A DNA stretch of 64,000 bases from Bacillus sp. NTK034 (GTDB lineage: Bacteria; Bacillota; Bacilli; Bacillales; Cytobacillaceae): contig NZ_JAFKOJ010000002.1 in the NCBI RefSeq assembly GCF_017303275.1, forward strand, positions 828,330-892,329. Direction: 5' to 3'. Positions 56,325 to 64,000 of this stretch are shown piece by piece. Under the pieces are notes generated by a model that was not told the DNA's origin, did not search any database, and saw only the letters and a program-made list of their open reading frames with translations. Position 1 is the stretch's first letter. Each line of letters opens with the position of its first letter. Position numbers and translations under genes: made by a program.

Positions 56325-57765
56325 GGCTTTCACTCCTTGAAACAAGGCCTGCATATAGCTGATTGTATTTGAAAGCAGATTGCGCCCAGCTGTTATCCAT
56401 TCCCATTGCATTTTTCATAATTTGCTCCCATATTTTGCTGTTACCGTAAAAGCCTATTGCTCTTCTAATAGTATAGAGCATATCATGGGCATTAAAATGG
56501 CTGAAGGAAAAGCCGTTGCCTTCTCCTGTGACTTCATTGTAAGAATGAACAGTATCATTTAATCCGCCTGTTTCCCTGACGATGGGAATGGATCCATATC
56601 TCATTGCAATCATCTGCCCTAAGCCGCATGGCTCAAATTGTGAAGGCATTAAGAATAAATCGGATCCTGCATAGAACTCATGTGCAAGCCCTTCATCAAA
56701 TCCAATATATGCTTTGCACTTATCGGGGTAGCCCGCTTCCATCTCCCTGAAAAATTGCTCAAACTCAGGGTCCCCAGTCCCCAAAACAAGGACTTGAATA
56801 TCATCCTGCATAAGCTCATGGAACACACATTTAACCAGGTCCAGGCCCTTTTGTTTTGTCAGCCTCGTAACCATGGCTATCAGAGGAACCTCTTCCTTAA
56901 CCGGCAGGCTGAATTTTTTCTGAATATCCATCTTATTTTCTTTTTTAATCTGAAGTTTTTCAACGGCATAGTTCTCTTTTATAAATGGATCCTTCTCAGG
57001 ATTATAAAATTCATCATCAATCCCATTTAAGATTCCTTCCAGATCATAAGCTCTGCGCTTCAGCAAATCATGCAGCTTCTCTCCGTAATATTTCGTCTGA
57101 ATTTCATCTTTATAGGTAGGGCTGACTGTTGTAATTTTATCAGCAGCGACAAGTCCGCCCTTCATAAAATTGATGTTTCCGAAGAATTCAAGCTTATCTG
57201 GATGAAAATGGCTATAGTCAAGCCCTAATAGATCCCCTAAAGCACTCCCCGGCATGATTCCCTGAAACTGAAGATTATGAATGGTGAAGACTGTCCGAAT
57301 GAACTCATACCCTTTTTTCGCACGATACTCAACCCTCAGCAGAAAAGGAATCATTCCAGTATGCCAATCGTGGCTGTGAATGACATCCGGATAGTAATCA
57401 ATATGCTGAAGTGCATCCAGCACGGCCCGGTTAAAATAGGCAAACCTCTCTCCATCATCATAATAACCGTATAATTTTTCACGGTTGAAGTAGTATTCAT
57501 TATCAACAAAATAGAATAGGATTCCCTGATGCTCAAGTTCTTCAATTCCGCAATACTGGTTTCTCCAGCCTACCTGAACTGTAAACTCGCACCTTTTAGT
57601 CATTTTATTTTTTAAATTATCTGATATGGAACCATACTTAGGAAGGATAACCCGTACGTCAGTCCCCTGCTTTGCAAGCTCTTTCGGGAGAGAACCAGCT
57701 ACGTCAGCAAGTCCTCCGGATTTAACAAATGGAACACATTCAGAAACAGCAAACAATACTTTCAC
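56314..57765 (-). CDS. glgA: Glycogen synthase
   Basis: A 483-residue GT5 synthase that elongates glycogen with ADP-glucose. The ADP-glucose-binding [17 protein letters not shown] (KxGGL variant with Ser) is at the N-terminus; [25 protein letters not shown] is the conserved C-terminal motif. It overlaps glgD by four bases at its start and glgP by 11 bp at its end. Confidence 0.95.
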   Translation of the reverse strand: MKVLFAVSECVPFVKSGGLADVAGSLPKELAKQGTDVRVILPKYGSISDNLKNKMTKRCEFTVQVGWRNQYCGIEELEHQGILFYFVDNEYYFNREKLYGYYDDGERFAYFNRAVLDALQHIDYYPDVIHSHDWHTGMIPFLLRVEYRAKKGYEFIRTVFTIHNLQFQGIMPGSALGDLLGLDYSHFHPDKLEFFGNINFMKGGLVAADKITTVSPTYKDEIQTKYYGEKLHDLLKRRAYDLEGILNGIDDEFYNPEKDPFIKENYAVEKLQIKKENKMDIQKKFSLPVKEEVPLIAMVTRLTKQKGLDLVKCVFHELMQDDIQVLVLGTGDPEFEQFFREMEAGYPDKCKAYIGFDEGLAHEFYAGSDLFLMPSQFEPCGLGQMIAMRYGSIPIVRETGGLNDTVHSYNEVTGEGNGFSFSHFNAHDMLYTIRRAIGFYGNSKIWEQIMKNAMGMDNSWAQSAFKYNQLYAGLVSRSESHVF

Positions 57766-58790
57766 GAGTTCATCAGCGCTCCTTGTACGGTGCCTTTGCG
57801 AATAACCATAGGCATTTCACGTCTTCCCTCAATCCTGGCACCGGATTCTACCTTAACATCTTTATCTAAAATAACGGAGTCTAAAACACAGTTTTCTCCA
57901 ATTTGGGTTTTTTGCATAATTATGCAGTTTTTTACGACTGAACCCTTGCCAATTTTTACCCCTCGGGATATAATGCTGTTCTCAACCGTCCCTTCAATCA
58001 TGCATCCATTCGCAATCATCGAATTCTTTGCACTCGCACCTTTCATATAACGGGTTGGCGGTTCATCTTTTACTTTTGTAAAAATCGGCTGACTTCGCAG
58101 AAAAATATTTTTCCAGGCCTCCGGTTCCAATAGACCCATGCTGGCAGCAAAGTAATTTTCAATGGAATCAATCATGACGGCCAAACCGGCATATTCATAA
58201 TTGCATATCGTGTAAGAATGATGGATGTCTGTAACGACATCACTCATGCATGTGTATCCAGTCTCGTTTCTATTTTCTATTAAGCTAATGAGCAGCGAAG
58301 TTTTTACAAGGTACATTTCAAGGGAGCGCCCATCCTGCCGAACAACTGTAATATCACACCCCGTCATAATATGTCTATCAAGAACAGGCCTGAAGTCCAT
58401 ATTAAAAACGGTAAAACAGTTTGAGATCAATGCATACTCCTGCTTACTGCGATAAAAATAATCCAAATTAGCTGCAAAGTGATTGAAAGATCCAATTCCT
58501 TTACTTGGACTATCCAGCAAAGGAGATGGGAAAAAGAATAGCCCATCCCTTTTTCTGTTAAGGTCCCAATTTTTACCAGAACCAAGATGATCCATTAAAG
58601 AGCGATATTGATACTTCGGAAATATGGCAACACTTTCAATATCCGAGTTGACCATATTGGAGAGAACAAAATCGATTAGCCTATAGCGGCCTGCAAACGG
58701 AACAGCTGCGAGCGACCTGTGTACTGTCAATTCCTCTAACTCTTCATGGTAGGTTGTTGCGTCTATCACACCAAGCATTCTCTTCTTCAT
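57762..58790 (-). CDS. glgD: Glucose-1-phosphate adenylyltransferase subunit GlgD
   Basis: A 342-residue nucleotidyltransferase-like protein with a C-terminal left-handed beta-helix. It lacks the intact GGxGxRL loop (it has [13 protein letters not shown]), as is usual for the GlgD regulatory subunit that activates GlgC in Bacillus. The start is ATG 58790 ([11 protein letters not shown]), with a GGGAGGG ribosome site; residues upstream to 58832 are not conserved-looking. It overlaps glgA by ATGA. Confidence 0.93.
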   Translation of the reverse strand: MKKRMLGVIDATTYHEELEELTVHRSLAAVPFAGRYRLIDFVLSNMVNSDIESVAIFPKYQYRSLMDHLGSGKNWDLNRKRDGLFFFPSPLLDSPSKGIGSFNHFAANLDYFYRSKQEYALISNCFTVFNMDFRPVLDRHIMTGCDITVVRQDGRSLEMYLVKTSLLISLIENRNETGYTCMSDVVTDIHHSYTICNYEYAGLAVMIDSIENYFAASMGLLEPEAWKNIFLRSQPIFTKVKDEPPTRYMKGASAKNSMIANGCMIEGTVENSIISRGVKIGKGSVVKNCIIMQKTQIGENCVLDSVILDKDVKVESGARIEGRREMPMVIRKGTVQGALMNS

Positions 58791-58844
58791 GACATTCCCT
58801 CCCGTTTTATTGGCCAGGCGCCGTTTTGGCATCCAGGCTGTGAA

Positions 58845-59990
58845 TTAAGAACAAATTCCCTGTATCATTTCCTGTGTTATCAGAATAATTTCATCTTCTT
58901 CTTCGGAAGCACTAATCACAACGCCATCAGGTATGTTCATTCCGCTTGGCACTATAGCCTTTTCTATATAGACATTTTCACCAATTACAGCATCAGGCAT
59001 GATGACCGATTCACGGATCACAGTATTCTTTCCAACCAGAACCCCTTGAAATAGCACTGACTTTTCAACTTCCCCTTCAATTGTACAGCCTTCATTTATC
59101 AAAGACTCTGCAACCTCTGCTTGAGTTGAAATAAACTGTGGAGGATGATTCGGATTCACCGAATAGATCCGCCAATCATGATCGAAAAGATTCAGCTCGC
59201 ATTCATCATCCAATAAATCCATATTTGCTTCCCACAGGCTCTTGACTGTACCGACATCCTTCCAGTAGCCATTGAATGGGTAAGCGAACAGCTTTTTATT
59301 TTCATCAAGCATCAGTGGGATAATATCCTTTCCAAAGTCATGACTTGATTCCGGATTGCGGTCATCCATTTCCAGATATTCCTTTAAAACAGACCAATTA
59401 AAAATATATATTCCCATGGAGGCCAGATTATTTTTTGGATATGCTGGTTTTTCCTCAAATTCTGCAACCCGCATCTCGTCATCGGTGTTCATGATTCCGA
59501 ACCTGCTTGCCTCCGGCCAAGGCACTTCAATTACTGAAATAGTGGCATCCGCGCCTTTTTCAATATGATAATTCAGCATCAGCTCATAATTCATTTTATA
59601 AATATGATCACCGGATAAAATCAGGACATATTCAGGATCATACTGCTTTAAATAATTGAGGTTCTGATAAATGGCACTCGCTGTTCCCGTATACCACTTC
59701 ACTTCCGATGATTCACTGTAAGGGGGCAGTACGGTCACACCTCCGTTCTTTCTATCAAGATCCCATGCGCTGCCTATGCCAATATACGAATTCAGAACCA
59801 GCGGCTGGTATTGGGTAAGAACACCGACTGTATCAATTCCGGAATTGGTGCAATTGCTCAATGTAAAATCAATAATCCGGTATTTCCCTCCAAAGGGAAC
59901 TGCAGGTTTCGCAAGACTTTTTGTCAGAGAACTAAGCCTGCTCCCTTTCCCTCCTGCTAATAACATTGCGACGCACTTTTTCTTTCCCAT
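58845..59990 (-). CDS. glgC: Glucose-1-phosphate adenylyltransferase, catalytic subunit GlgC
   Basis: A 381-residue ADP-glucose pyrophosphorylase, the committed step of glycogen synthesis. The N-terminal [36 protein letters not shown] contains the nucleotide-binding GGxGxRL motif, and the remainder is the Rossmann-like domain and a left-handed beta-helix ([15 protein letters not shown]). ATG 59990 is preceded by GGAGAGGAAGGG inside glgB, which overlaps it by 59 bp. Confidence 0.96.
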   Translation of the reverse strand: MGKKKCVAMLLAGGKGSRLSSLTKSLAKPAVPFGGKYRIIDFTLSNCTNSGIDTVGVLTQYQPLVLNSYIGIGSAWDLDRKNGGVTVLPPYSESSEVKWYTGTASAIYQNLNYLKQYDPEYVLILSGDHIYKMNYELMLNYHIEKGADATISVIEVPWPEASRFGIMNTDDEMRVAEFEEKPAYPKNNLASMGIYIFNWSVLKEYLEMDDRNPESSHDFGKDIIPLMLDENKKLFAYPFNGYWKDVGTVKSLWEANMDLLDDECELNLFDHDWRIYSVNPNHPPQFISTQAEVAESLINEGCTIEGEVEKSVLFQGVLVGKNTVIRESVIMPDAVIGENVYIEKAIVPSGMNIPDGVVISASEEEDEIILITQEMIQGICS

Positions 59991-61878
59991 TTCCCTTCCT
60001 CTCCTTCCGATGTTTTACAGGGCGTAAGATTGAAATGCCAAATGGCGGAATAGACATTTCCAAACTGAACGGCTTGCCATGAAACTCTAATTGCTCTGTC
60101 TTAAGGACCCTCTTGTTAGTGCAATTTGATCCTCCAAAGCTATCACTGTCACTGTTGAGTATTTCCCGATAGGAACCCGCCTTTGGAACTCCAATACGAT
60201 AATTAAGGTAGAAAGCAGGTGTGAAATTGCAGACAATCACAAGAAAATCATCCACTTTAGAGCCTTTCCTGATAAAAGAAAAGATGGATTGGTCTGCATT
60301 ATGACAATCAATCCATTCAAAACCATCCTGAAGATGATCAAGCTCAAAAAGAGCCTTTGAACGTTTATAAACCTTTATTAAATCTTTCACATAATCATTT
60401 GCTTTTTTATGCATCTCGTAATCAAGCAGATGCCAATCAAGCTGTTCTTTGTCTTTCCATTCCGAAAACTGCCCAAGTTCGCTTCCCATGAAAAGAAGCT
60501 TCTTACCGGGGTGGGCAATCATATATCCAAGCAGGAGCCTGAATTGAGCAAATTTTTGCCAGTAATCTCCCGGCATTTTATCAAGCAGCGATTTTTTCCC
60601 ATGAACAACTTCATCATGTGAAAAAGGCAGTATGAAGTTTTCTGTAAAAGCATACAAAAGCGAAAATGTCATCTTTCCATGAACACCAGATCGCCTCTCA
60701 GGCGCTGTTTCCATATATGTAAGAACGTCATTCATCCAGCCCATATTCCACTTGTAATGAAAACCCAGCCCTCCATAATGGACTGGTGCAGTCACTTGCG
60801 GCCAGTCTGTTGAATCCTCTGCCATCATGAGAAAGGAAGAGTCATATTGAGAAACAACTTTATTTAAGTTCTGCAGAAAACTGGTGCCGAATGGATTTTC
60901 TGTTTTCCCATCCCGGTTAGGCCAATAGATAATATTAGCGACCGCATCAACCCGGAAGCCATCAATATGATATTTCTCCATCCAAAAAACTGCGTTGGAA
61001 ATAAGAAAGCTTTGAACTTCATTTTTGCCGAGATCAAAATTGGCTGTCCCCCATACTCTGTTCTCTCTGTCGCCCTCAGTTTCATACTCATACAAATACG
61101 AACCATCAAACTGATAAAGACCATGGGCATCTTTGCAGAAGTGCCCCGGCACCCAGTCCAGAATGACACCAACACCATGCTGGTGGCACTGATCAACAAA
61201 ATACATAAAATCATGCGGGCTGCCATAACGGCTTGTAACAGAGTAATAGCCTGTTCCCTGATAGCCCCAGGAAGCGTCGAGCGGATGCTCAATTAGAGGA
61301 AGCAATTCTATATGCGTAAACCCATGTTCGACCACATAAGGAATTAGCTCATCTGCAAGCTCCCTGTATGTATACAGACTTCCAGATTCTTTTTGCTTCC
61401 ATGAACCCATATGGACTTCATAAATAACTGCAGGCTCCGTATAAATAGACTTCATTTCTTTTTTTTGGATCCATTTGCTGTCATTCCACTGATACCCGTC
61501 CAGCGAATATACTTTAGATGCTGTATTGGGCCTTACTTCTGAAAAAAAGCTATAAGGATCAGCCTTTAATAAAACATCTCCTTTCTTTGTTTCAATTTCA
61601 TACTTATACAAGGCACCTTCCATGTTTCCATCCAGCTGAATAAACCAGACACCTTCATTATTCACTCTATGTAAGGTATAGCCTTCTCCATTCCAATCAT
61701 TAAAATCACCGACTAATCTGATAACTTCAGCATTCGGTGCCCAAACACAAAAGCGGGTAAACACATCTCCGCCATTGGAAACTACATGTGCACCAAATAA
61801 CTGGTGACTTTCATAATATGTCCCTTCATGGAACAAATGCAGCTGATAATCGGTTGGAAACAAAGTATCCACTACCAT
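59932..61878 (-). CDS. glgB: 1,4-alpha-glucan branching enzyme
   Basis: A 648-residue GH13/CBM48 enzyme that makes the alpha-1,6 branches. The N-terminal CBM48 ([23 protein letters not shown]) is followed by the catalytic domain with [17 protein letters not shown], the nucleophile in [12 protein letters not shown], the acid in [10 protein letters not shown] and [14 protein letters not shown]. The C-terminal tail after GISILRPV is unusually basic ([16 protein letters not shown]) and is encoded across the glgC start. ATG 61878 is chosen, with GGGGAGAAGG close upstream; GTG 61890 is possible. It is the first gene of glgBCDAP. Confidence 0.95.
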   Translation of the reverse strand: MVVDTLFPTDYQLHLFHEGTYYESHQLFGAHVVSNGGDVFTRFCVWAPNAEVIRLVGDFNDWNGEGYTLHRVNNEGVWFIQLDGNMEGALYKYEIETKKGDVLLKADPYSFFSEVRPNTASKVYSLDGYQWNDSKWIQKKEMKSIYTEPAVIYEVHMGSWKQKESGSLYTYRELADELIPYVVEHGFTHIELLPLIEHPLDASWGYQGTGYYSVTSRYGSPHDFMYFVDQCHQHGVGVILDWVPGHFCKDAHGLYQFDGSYLYEYETEGDRENRVWGTANFDLGKNEVQSFLISNAVFWMEKYHIDGFRVDAVANIIYWPNRDGKTENPFGTSFLQNLNKVVSQYDSSFLMMAEDSTDWPQVTAPVHYGGLGFHYKWNMGWMNDVLTYMETAPERRSGVHGKMTFSLLYAFTENFILPFSHDEVVHGKKSLLDKMPGDYWQKFAQFRLLLGYMIAHPGKKLLFMGSELGQFSEWKDKEQLDWHLLDYEMHKKANDYVKDLIKVYKRSKALFELDHLQDGFEWIDCHNADQSIFSFIRKGSKVDDFLVIVCNFTPAFYLNYRIGVPKAGSYREILNSDSDSFGGSNCTNKRVLKTEQLEFHGKPFSLEMSIPPFGISILRPVKHRKERKGNGKEKVRRNVISRREREQA

Positions 61879-62101
61879 CCTTCTCCCCACCCAGTCTCGT
61901 TTCTTTTGACTTTCCTGTTATATTCGCGGAACATGAGAAAAATCCTTGTAAAAGTTTTTTTAATTTTATGACAACAATGTCTAAAACCCGCTATAATCCG
62001 ATAACATTCTGCCCAATTTAACAGCCTTCGACATAATCTCCGGTAAACTCAGACAAAATAAGACAAAGTATGCAAGCAAAAAATGAAAGGAGAATAATAT
62101 T

Positions 62102-62299
62102 TTGAGTAATAAAGAAGAGGAATTATTATTGAATGAGGCATCAAAAAATGAAGTAAGAGTTCCGTTATTTGAAGCACCGGATGGAAAGATTATAGCCACT
62201 GGTGATATGTTTAGAGGCCCCTATACGGGGATATCTTCCGAAATCGATTTGAATAATCCAGGCAATAAATTAAGCAAGGAAGAAGAGAAGTTTGATTAA
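62102..62299 (+). CDS. Small hydrophilic hypothetical protein
   Basis: A 65-residue acidic protein with no hydrophobic segment (SNKEEELLLNEASKNEVRVP, then FEAPDGKIIATGDMFRGPYTG and NPGNKLSKEEEKFD). I do not recognise it. The start is TTG 62102 with AAAGGAGA 8 bp upstream. It is divergent from glgB and lies next to the tRNA cluster terminator. Composition suggests a soluble stress- or spore-related small protein, which is a guess. Confidence 0.6.
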   Translation: MSNKEEELLLNEASKNEVRVPLFEAPDGKIIATGDMFRGPYTGISSEIDLNNPGNKLSKEEEKFD

Positions 62300-62353
62300 A
62301 AAACAGAGATGTAACTAACTGAAGGTATGCTGGAACAGAACAGAAAAGACAGC

Positions 62354-62389
62354 AAAAAAGCTGCCAACAAATTGTTGACAGCTTTTTTG
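62354..62389. terminator. Terminator of the tRNA operon
   Basis: AAAAAAGCTGCCAACAA and TTGTTGACAGCTTTTTT pair with one mismatch. T-runs on both sides let it end both the tRNA transcript and the small gene at 62102. Confidence 0.85.
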
Positions 62390-62391
62390 TA

Positions 62392-62463
62392 TGACCCCTA
62401 CGGGATTCGAACCCGTGTTACCGCCGTGAAAGGGCGGTGTCTTAACCGCTTGACCAAGGGGCC
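62392..62463 (-). tRNA. tRNA-Glu(TTC)
   Basis: Complete cloverleaf on the minus strand; acceptor GGCCCCT/AGGGGTC, anticodon loop CTTTCAC, T-arm GGTTCGAATCC. CCA is not encoded. It is the last tRNA of the operon. Confidence 0.95.
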
Positions 62464-62467
62464 AATA

Positions 62468-62558
62468 TGGCGGAGAAGGAGGGATTTGAACCCTCGCGCC
62501 GGTTACCCGACCTACACCCTTAGCAGGGGCGCCTCTTCAGCCACTTGAGTACTTCCCC
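62468..62558 (-). tRNA. tRNA-Ser(GCT)
   Basis: 91-nt class II tRNA with a long variable arm, acceptor GGGGAAG/CTTCTCC, anticodon loop with GCT, encoded CCA. Confidence 0.95.
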
Positions 62559-62563
62559 ATATA

Positions 62564-62638
62564 TGGCTCCGCAGGTAGGATTCGAACCTACGACCGTTCG
62601 GTTAACAGCCGAATGCTCTACCACTGAGCTACTGCGGA
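62564..62638 (-). tRNA. tRNA-Asn(GTT)
   Basis: Complete cloverleaf, acceptor TCCGCAG/CTGCGGA, anticodon loop CTGTTAA, encoded CCA. Confidence 0.96.
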
Positions 62639-62652
62639 ACAATAATATAAAA

Positions 62653-62729
<77 letters not shown>

Positions 62730-62733
62730 ATTT

Positions 62734-62807
62734 TGGAGCGGGTGAAGGGAATCGAACCCTCATCATCAGCTTGGAAGGCTGAGGTTTTACCACTAAACTA
62801 CACCCGC
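62734..62807 (-). tRNA. tRNA-Gly(TCC)
   Basis: Complete cloverleaf, acceptor GCGGGTG/CACCCGC, anticodon loop CTTCCAA, encoded CCA. In B. subtilis trnB, as I recall it, tRNA-His lies between this gene and tRNA-Phe; here it is absent. Confidence 0.96.
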
Positions 62808-62821
62808 GTTAAGATTAAAGA

Positions 62822-62897
62822 TGGTGGCTCAGGACGGAATCGAACCGCCGACACAAGGATTTTCAGTCCTTTGCTCTACCGACTGAGCTACTGAGCC
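62822..62897 (-). tRNA. tRNA-Phe(GAA)
   Basis: Complete cloverleaf, acceptor GGCTCAG/CTGAGCC, anticodon loop CTGAAAA, encoded CCA. Confidence 0.96.
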
Positions 62898-62920
62898 GTA
62901 TATTGTTTATTTTATAAAAA

Positions 62921-62997
62921 TGGCGGTCCGGACGGGACTCGAACCCGCGACCTCCTGCGTGACAGGCAGGCATTCTAACCAACTGAACTACCGGACC
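62921..62997 (-). tRNA. tRNA-Asp(GTC)
   Basis: Complete cloverleaf, acceptor GGTCCGG/CCGGACC, anticodon loop CTGTCAC, encoded CCA. Confidence 0.96.
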
Positions 62998-63000
62998 AGA

Positions 63001-63248
<248 letters not shown>

Positions 63249-63255
63249 AAAAATA

Positions 63256-63348
63256 TGGAGGAGGAAAGGGGATTCGAACCCCTGCGCGGTTTGACCCGCC
63301 TGTCGGTTTTCAAGACCGATCCCTTCAGCCGGACTTGGGTATTCCTCC
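63256..63348 (-). tRNA. tRNA-Ser(TGA)
   Basis: 93-nt class II tRNA with long variable arm, acceptor GGAGGAA/TTCCTCC-type, anticodon loop with TGA, encoded CCA. Confidence 0.95.
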
Positions 63349-63361
63349 GTATAAATGAAAG

Positions 63362-63438
63362 TGGTGGACCTTGTAGGACTCGAACCTACGACCGGACGGT
63401 TATGAGCCGTCTGCTCTAACCAGCTGAGCTAAAGGTCC
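63362..63438 (-). tRNA. tRNA-Ile2(CAT, lysidine-type)
   Basis: Acceptor GGACCTT/AAGGTCC, anticodon loop CTCATAA, encoded CCA. The body and its position before tRNA-Ser(TGA) match the Bacillus isoleucine tRNA whose C34 is changed to lysidine by TilS, rather than elongator Met. Confidence 0.85.
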
Positions 63439-63455
63439 AGCATTGTTTAATTAAA

Positions 63456-63532
63456 TGGTAGCGGCGGAGGGGATCGAACCCCCGACCTCACGGGTATGAA
63501 CCGTACGCTCTAGCCAGCTGAGCTACACCGCC
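63456..63532 (-). tRNA. Elongator tRNA-Met(CAT)
   Basis: Acceptor GGCGGTG/CGCCGC-type, anticodon loop TTCATAC, encoded CCA; it matches the Bacillus elongator Met in sequence and order. Confidence 0.88.
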
Positions 63533-63550
63533 GAAATGTTAAAATAATAA

Positions 63551-63626
63551 TGGTGGAGCCTAGCGGGATCGAACCGCTGACCTCCTGCGTGCAAAGCAGG
63601 CGCTCTCCCAGCTGAGCTAAGGCCCC
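63551..63626 (-). tRNA. tRNA-Ala(TGC)
   Basis: Complete cloverleaf, acceptor GGGGCCT/AGGCTCC, anticodon loop TTTGCAC, encoded CCA. Confidence 0.96.
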
Positions 63627-63635
63627 AATAATAAA

Positions 63636-63712
63636 TGGTCGGGAAGACAGGATTCGAACCTGCGACCCCTTGGTCCCAAACCAAGTGCTCTACCAAGCTG
63701 AGCTACTCCCCG
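63636..63712 (-). tRNA. tRNA-Pro(TGG)
   Basis: Complete cloverleaf, acceptor CGGGGAG/CTTCCCG, anticodon loop TTTGGGA, encoded CCA. Confidence 0.96.
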
Positions 63713-63719
63713 TTAATAA

Positions 63720-63796
63720 TGGCGCGCCCGAGAGGAGTCGAACCCCTAACCTTTTGATCCGTAGTCAAACGCTCTATCCAATTGAGCTACGGGCGC
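63720..63796 (-). tRNA. tRNA-Arg(ACG)
   Basis: Complete cloverleaf, acceptor GCGCCCG/CGGGCGC, anticodon loop CTACGGA (A34 becomes inosine through TadA), encoded CCA. Confidence 0.96.
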
Positions 63797-63811
63797 ATTA
63801 TTAAATTCTTC

Positions 63812-63900
63812 TGGTGCCGAGGACCGGAATCGAACCGGTACGGTAGTCACCTACCGCAGGATTTTAAGTCCTGTGCGTCTGCCAGTTCCGCCACCCCGGC
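63812..63900 (-). tRNA. tRNA-Leu(TAA)
   Basis: 89-nt class II tRNA, acceptor GCCGGGG/CCTCGGC, anticodon loop CTTAAAA, long variable arm, encoded CCA. Confidence 0.95.
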
Positions 63901-63906
63901 AAAAAA

Positions 63907-63981
63907 TGGAGCGGAAGACGGGATTCGAACCCGCGACCCCCACCTTGGCAAGGTGATGTTCTACCACTGAACTACTTCCGC
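63907..63981 (-). tRNA. tRNA-Gly(GCC)
   Basis: Complete cloverleaf, acceptor GCGGAAG/CTTCCGC, anticodon loop TTGCCAA, encoded CCA. Confidence 0.96.
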
Positions 63982-63989
63982 TTAAAGAA

Positions 63990-64000
63990 TGGTGCGGGTG
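63990..64000 (-). tRNA. 3' end of a further tRNA, probably tRNA-Leu, cut by the window edge
   Basis: Only the acceptor 3' strand CACCCGC and ACCA are visible. The order of B. subtilis trnB and the acceptor sequence suggest tRNA-Leu(TAG). Confidence 0.6.

Noticed and set aside
63990..64000. Possible rRNA at the right edge
   Set aside because: Only a tRNA 3' end is visible; an rRNA operon beyond the edge is likely from synteny but cannot be seen.

Overview
This window looks like a chromosomal core segment of a Bacillus-type endospore former (Bacillaceae; gene content and order recall Bacillus subtilis ythQ to menF, and the repeat content suggests a Cytobacillus/Mesobacillus-like genus, which I cannot settle from this sequence). 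It has moderate GC, strong AGGAGG-type ribosome sites, T-box and SAM-I leaders, sporulation genes (Cse60, a gamma-SASP-like protein) and sigma-B, CcpN, CcpA, Zur and sigma-54 signals. There is no prophage, no insertion sequence with a transposase, no CRISPR array and no rRNA inside the window.

Layout. 1-8.1 kb: an Ecs-like ABC exporter, an M48 peptidase fused to ankyrin repeats, the regulator YtzE, an RsuA-like pseudouridine synthase, the lipid II flippase-like YtgP, a YtfP flavoprotein, Cse60 and a rhodanese. 8.2-15.1 kb: leuS with its T-box, then a 3-hydroxybutyrate-type catabolic pair (GntP permease and SDR dehydrogenase) behind a sigma-54 promoter with a CcpA site and likely enhancer sites, next to its own enhancer-binding regulator. 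15.1-23 kb: an unknown small gene, an MFS pump, small spore/hypothetical genes, the YtqA-YtqB tRNA wobble-uridine modification pair, YtpB (terpene synthase), YtpA, a gamma-carbonic anhydrase and a C39-like peptidase. 23-29.5 kb: asnB, metK with a SAM riboswitch, and divergent pckA with a CcpN operator. 29.9-40.1 kb: YtmB/YtmA, the YtlACD importer, the YtkD Nudix hydrolase, a lipoprotein, Dps (sigma-B), cardiolipin synthase, LuxS, YidD and a beta-carbonic anhydrase. 40.3-42.1 kb: a Zur-controlled zinc-binding lipoprotein followed by two tiny genes.

42.2-51.1 kb holds the classical menaquinone set: menF-menD-menH-menB, a terminator, menE-menC, and divergent menA. 51.4-53.4 kb: YteA, a small hypothetical and a DDAH-family hydrolase. 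53.9-61.9 kb: the glycogen operon glgB-glgC-glgD-glgA-glgP with overlapping genes. 62.4-64 kb: the distal part of a large tRNA operon on the minus strand (16 complete tRNAs and one cut by the edge), in an order matching B. subtilis trnB as I recall it but lacking tRNA-His; an rRNA operon probably lies just beyond the right edge.

The most unusual non-genic content is repetitive. Two intergenic tandem arrays 24 kb apart share an exact 52-bp period and a related core. A dispersed hairpin-forming repeat with a CTCGAG core and conserved ends occurs four times plus a remnant, often lodged in mRNA leaders or between a stop codon and its terminator. A 138-bp insert flanked by 25-bp direct repeats abuts the initiator tRNA gene.
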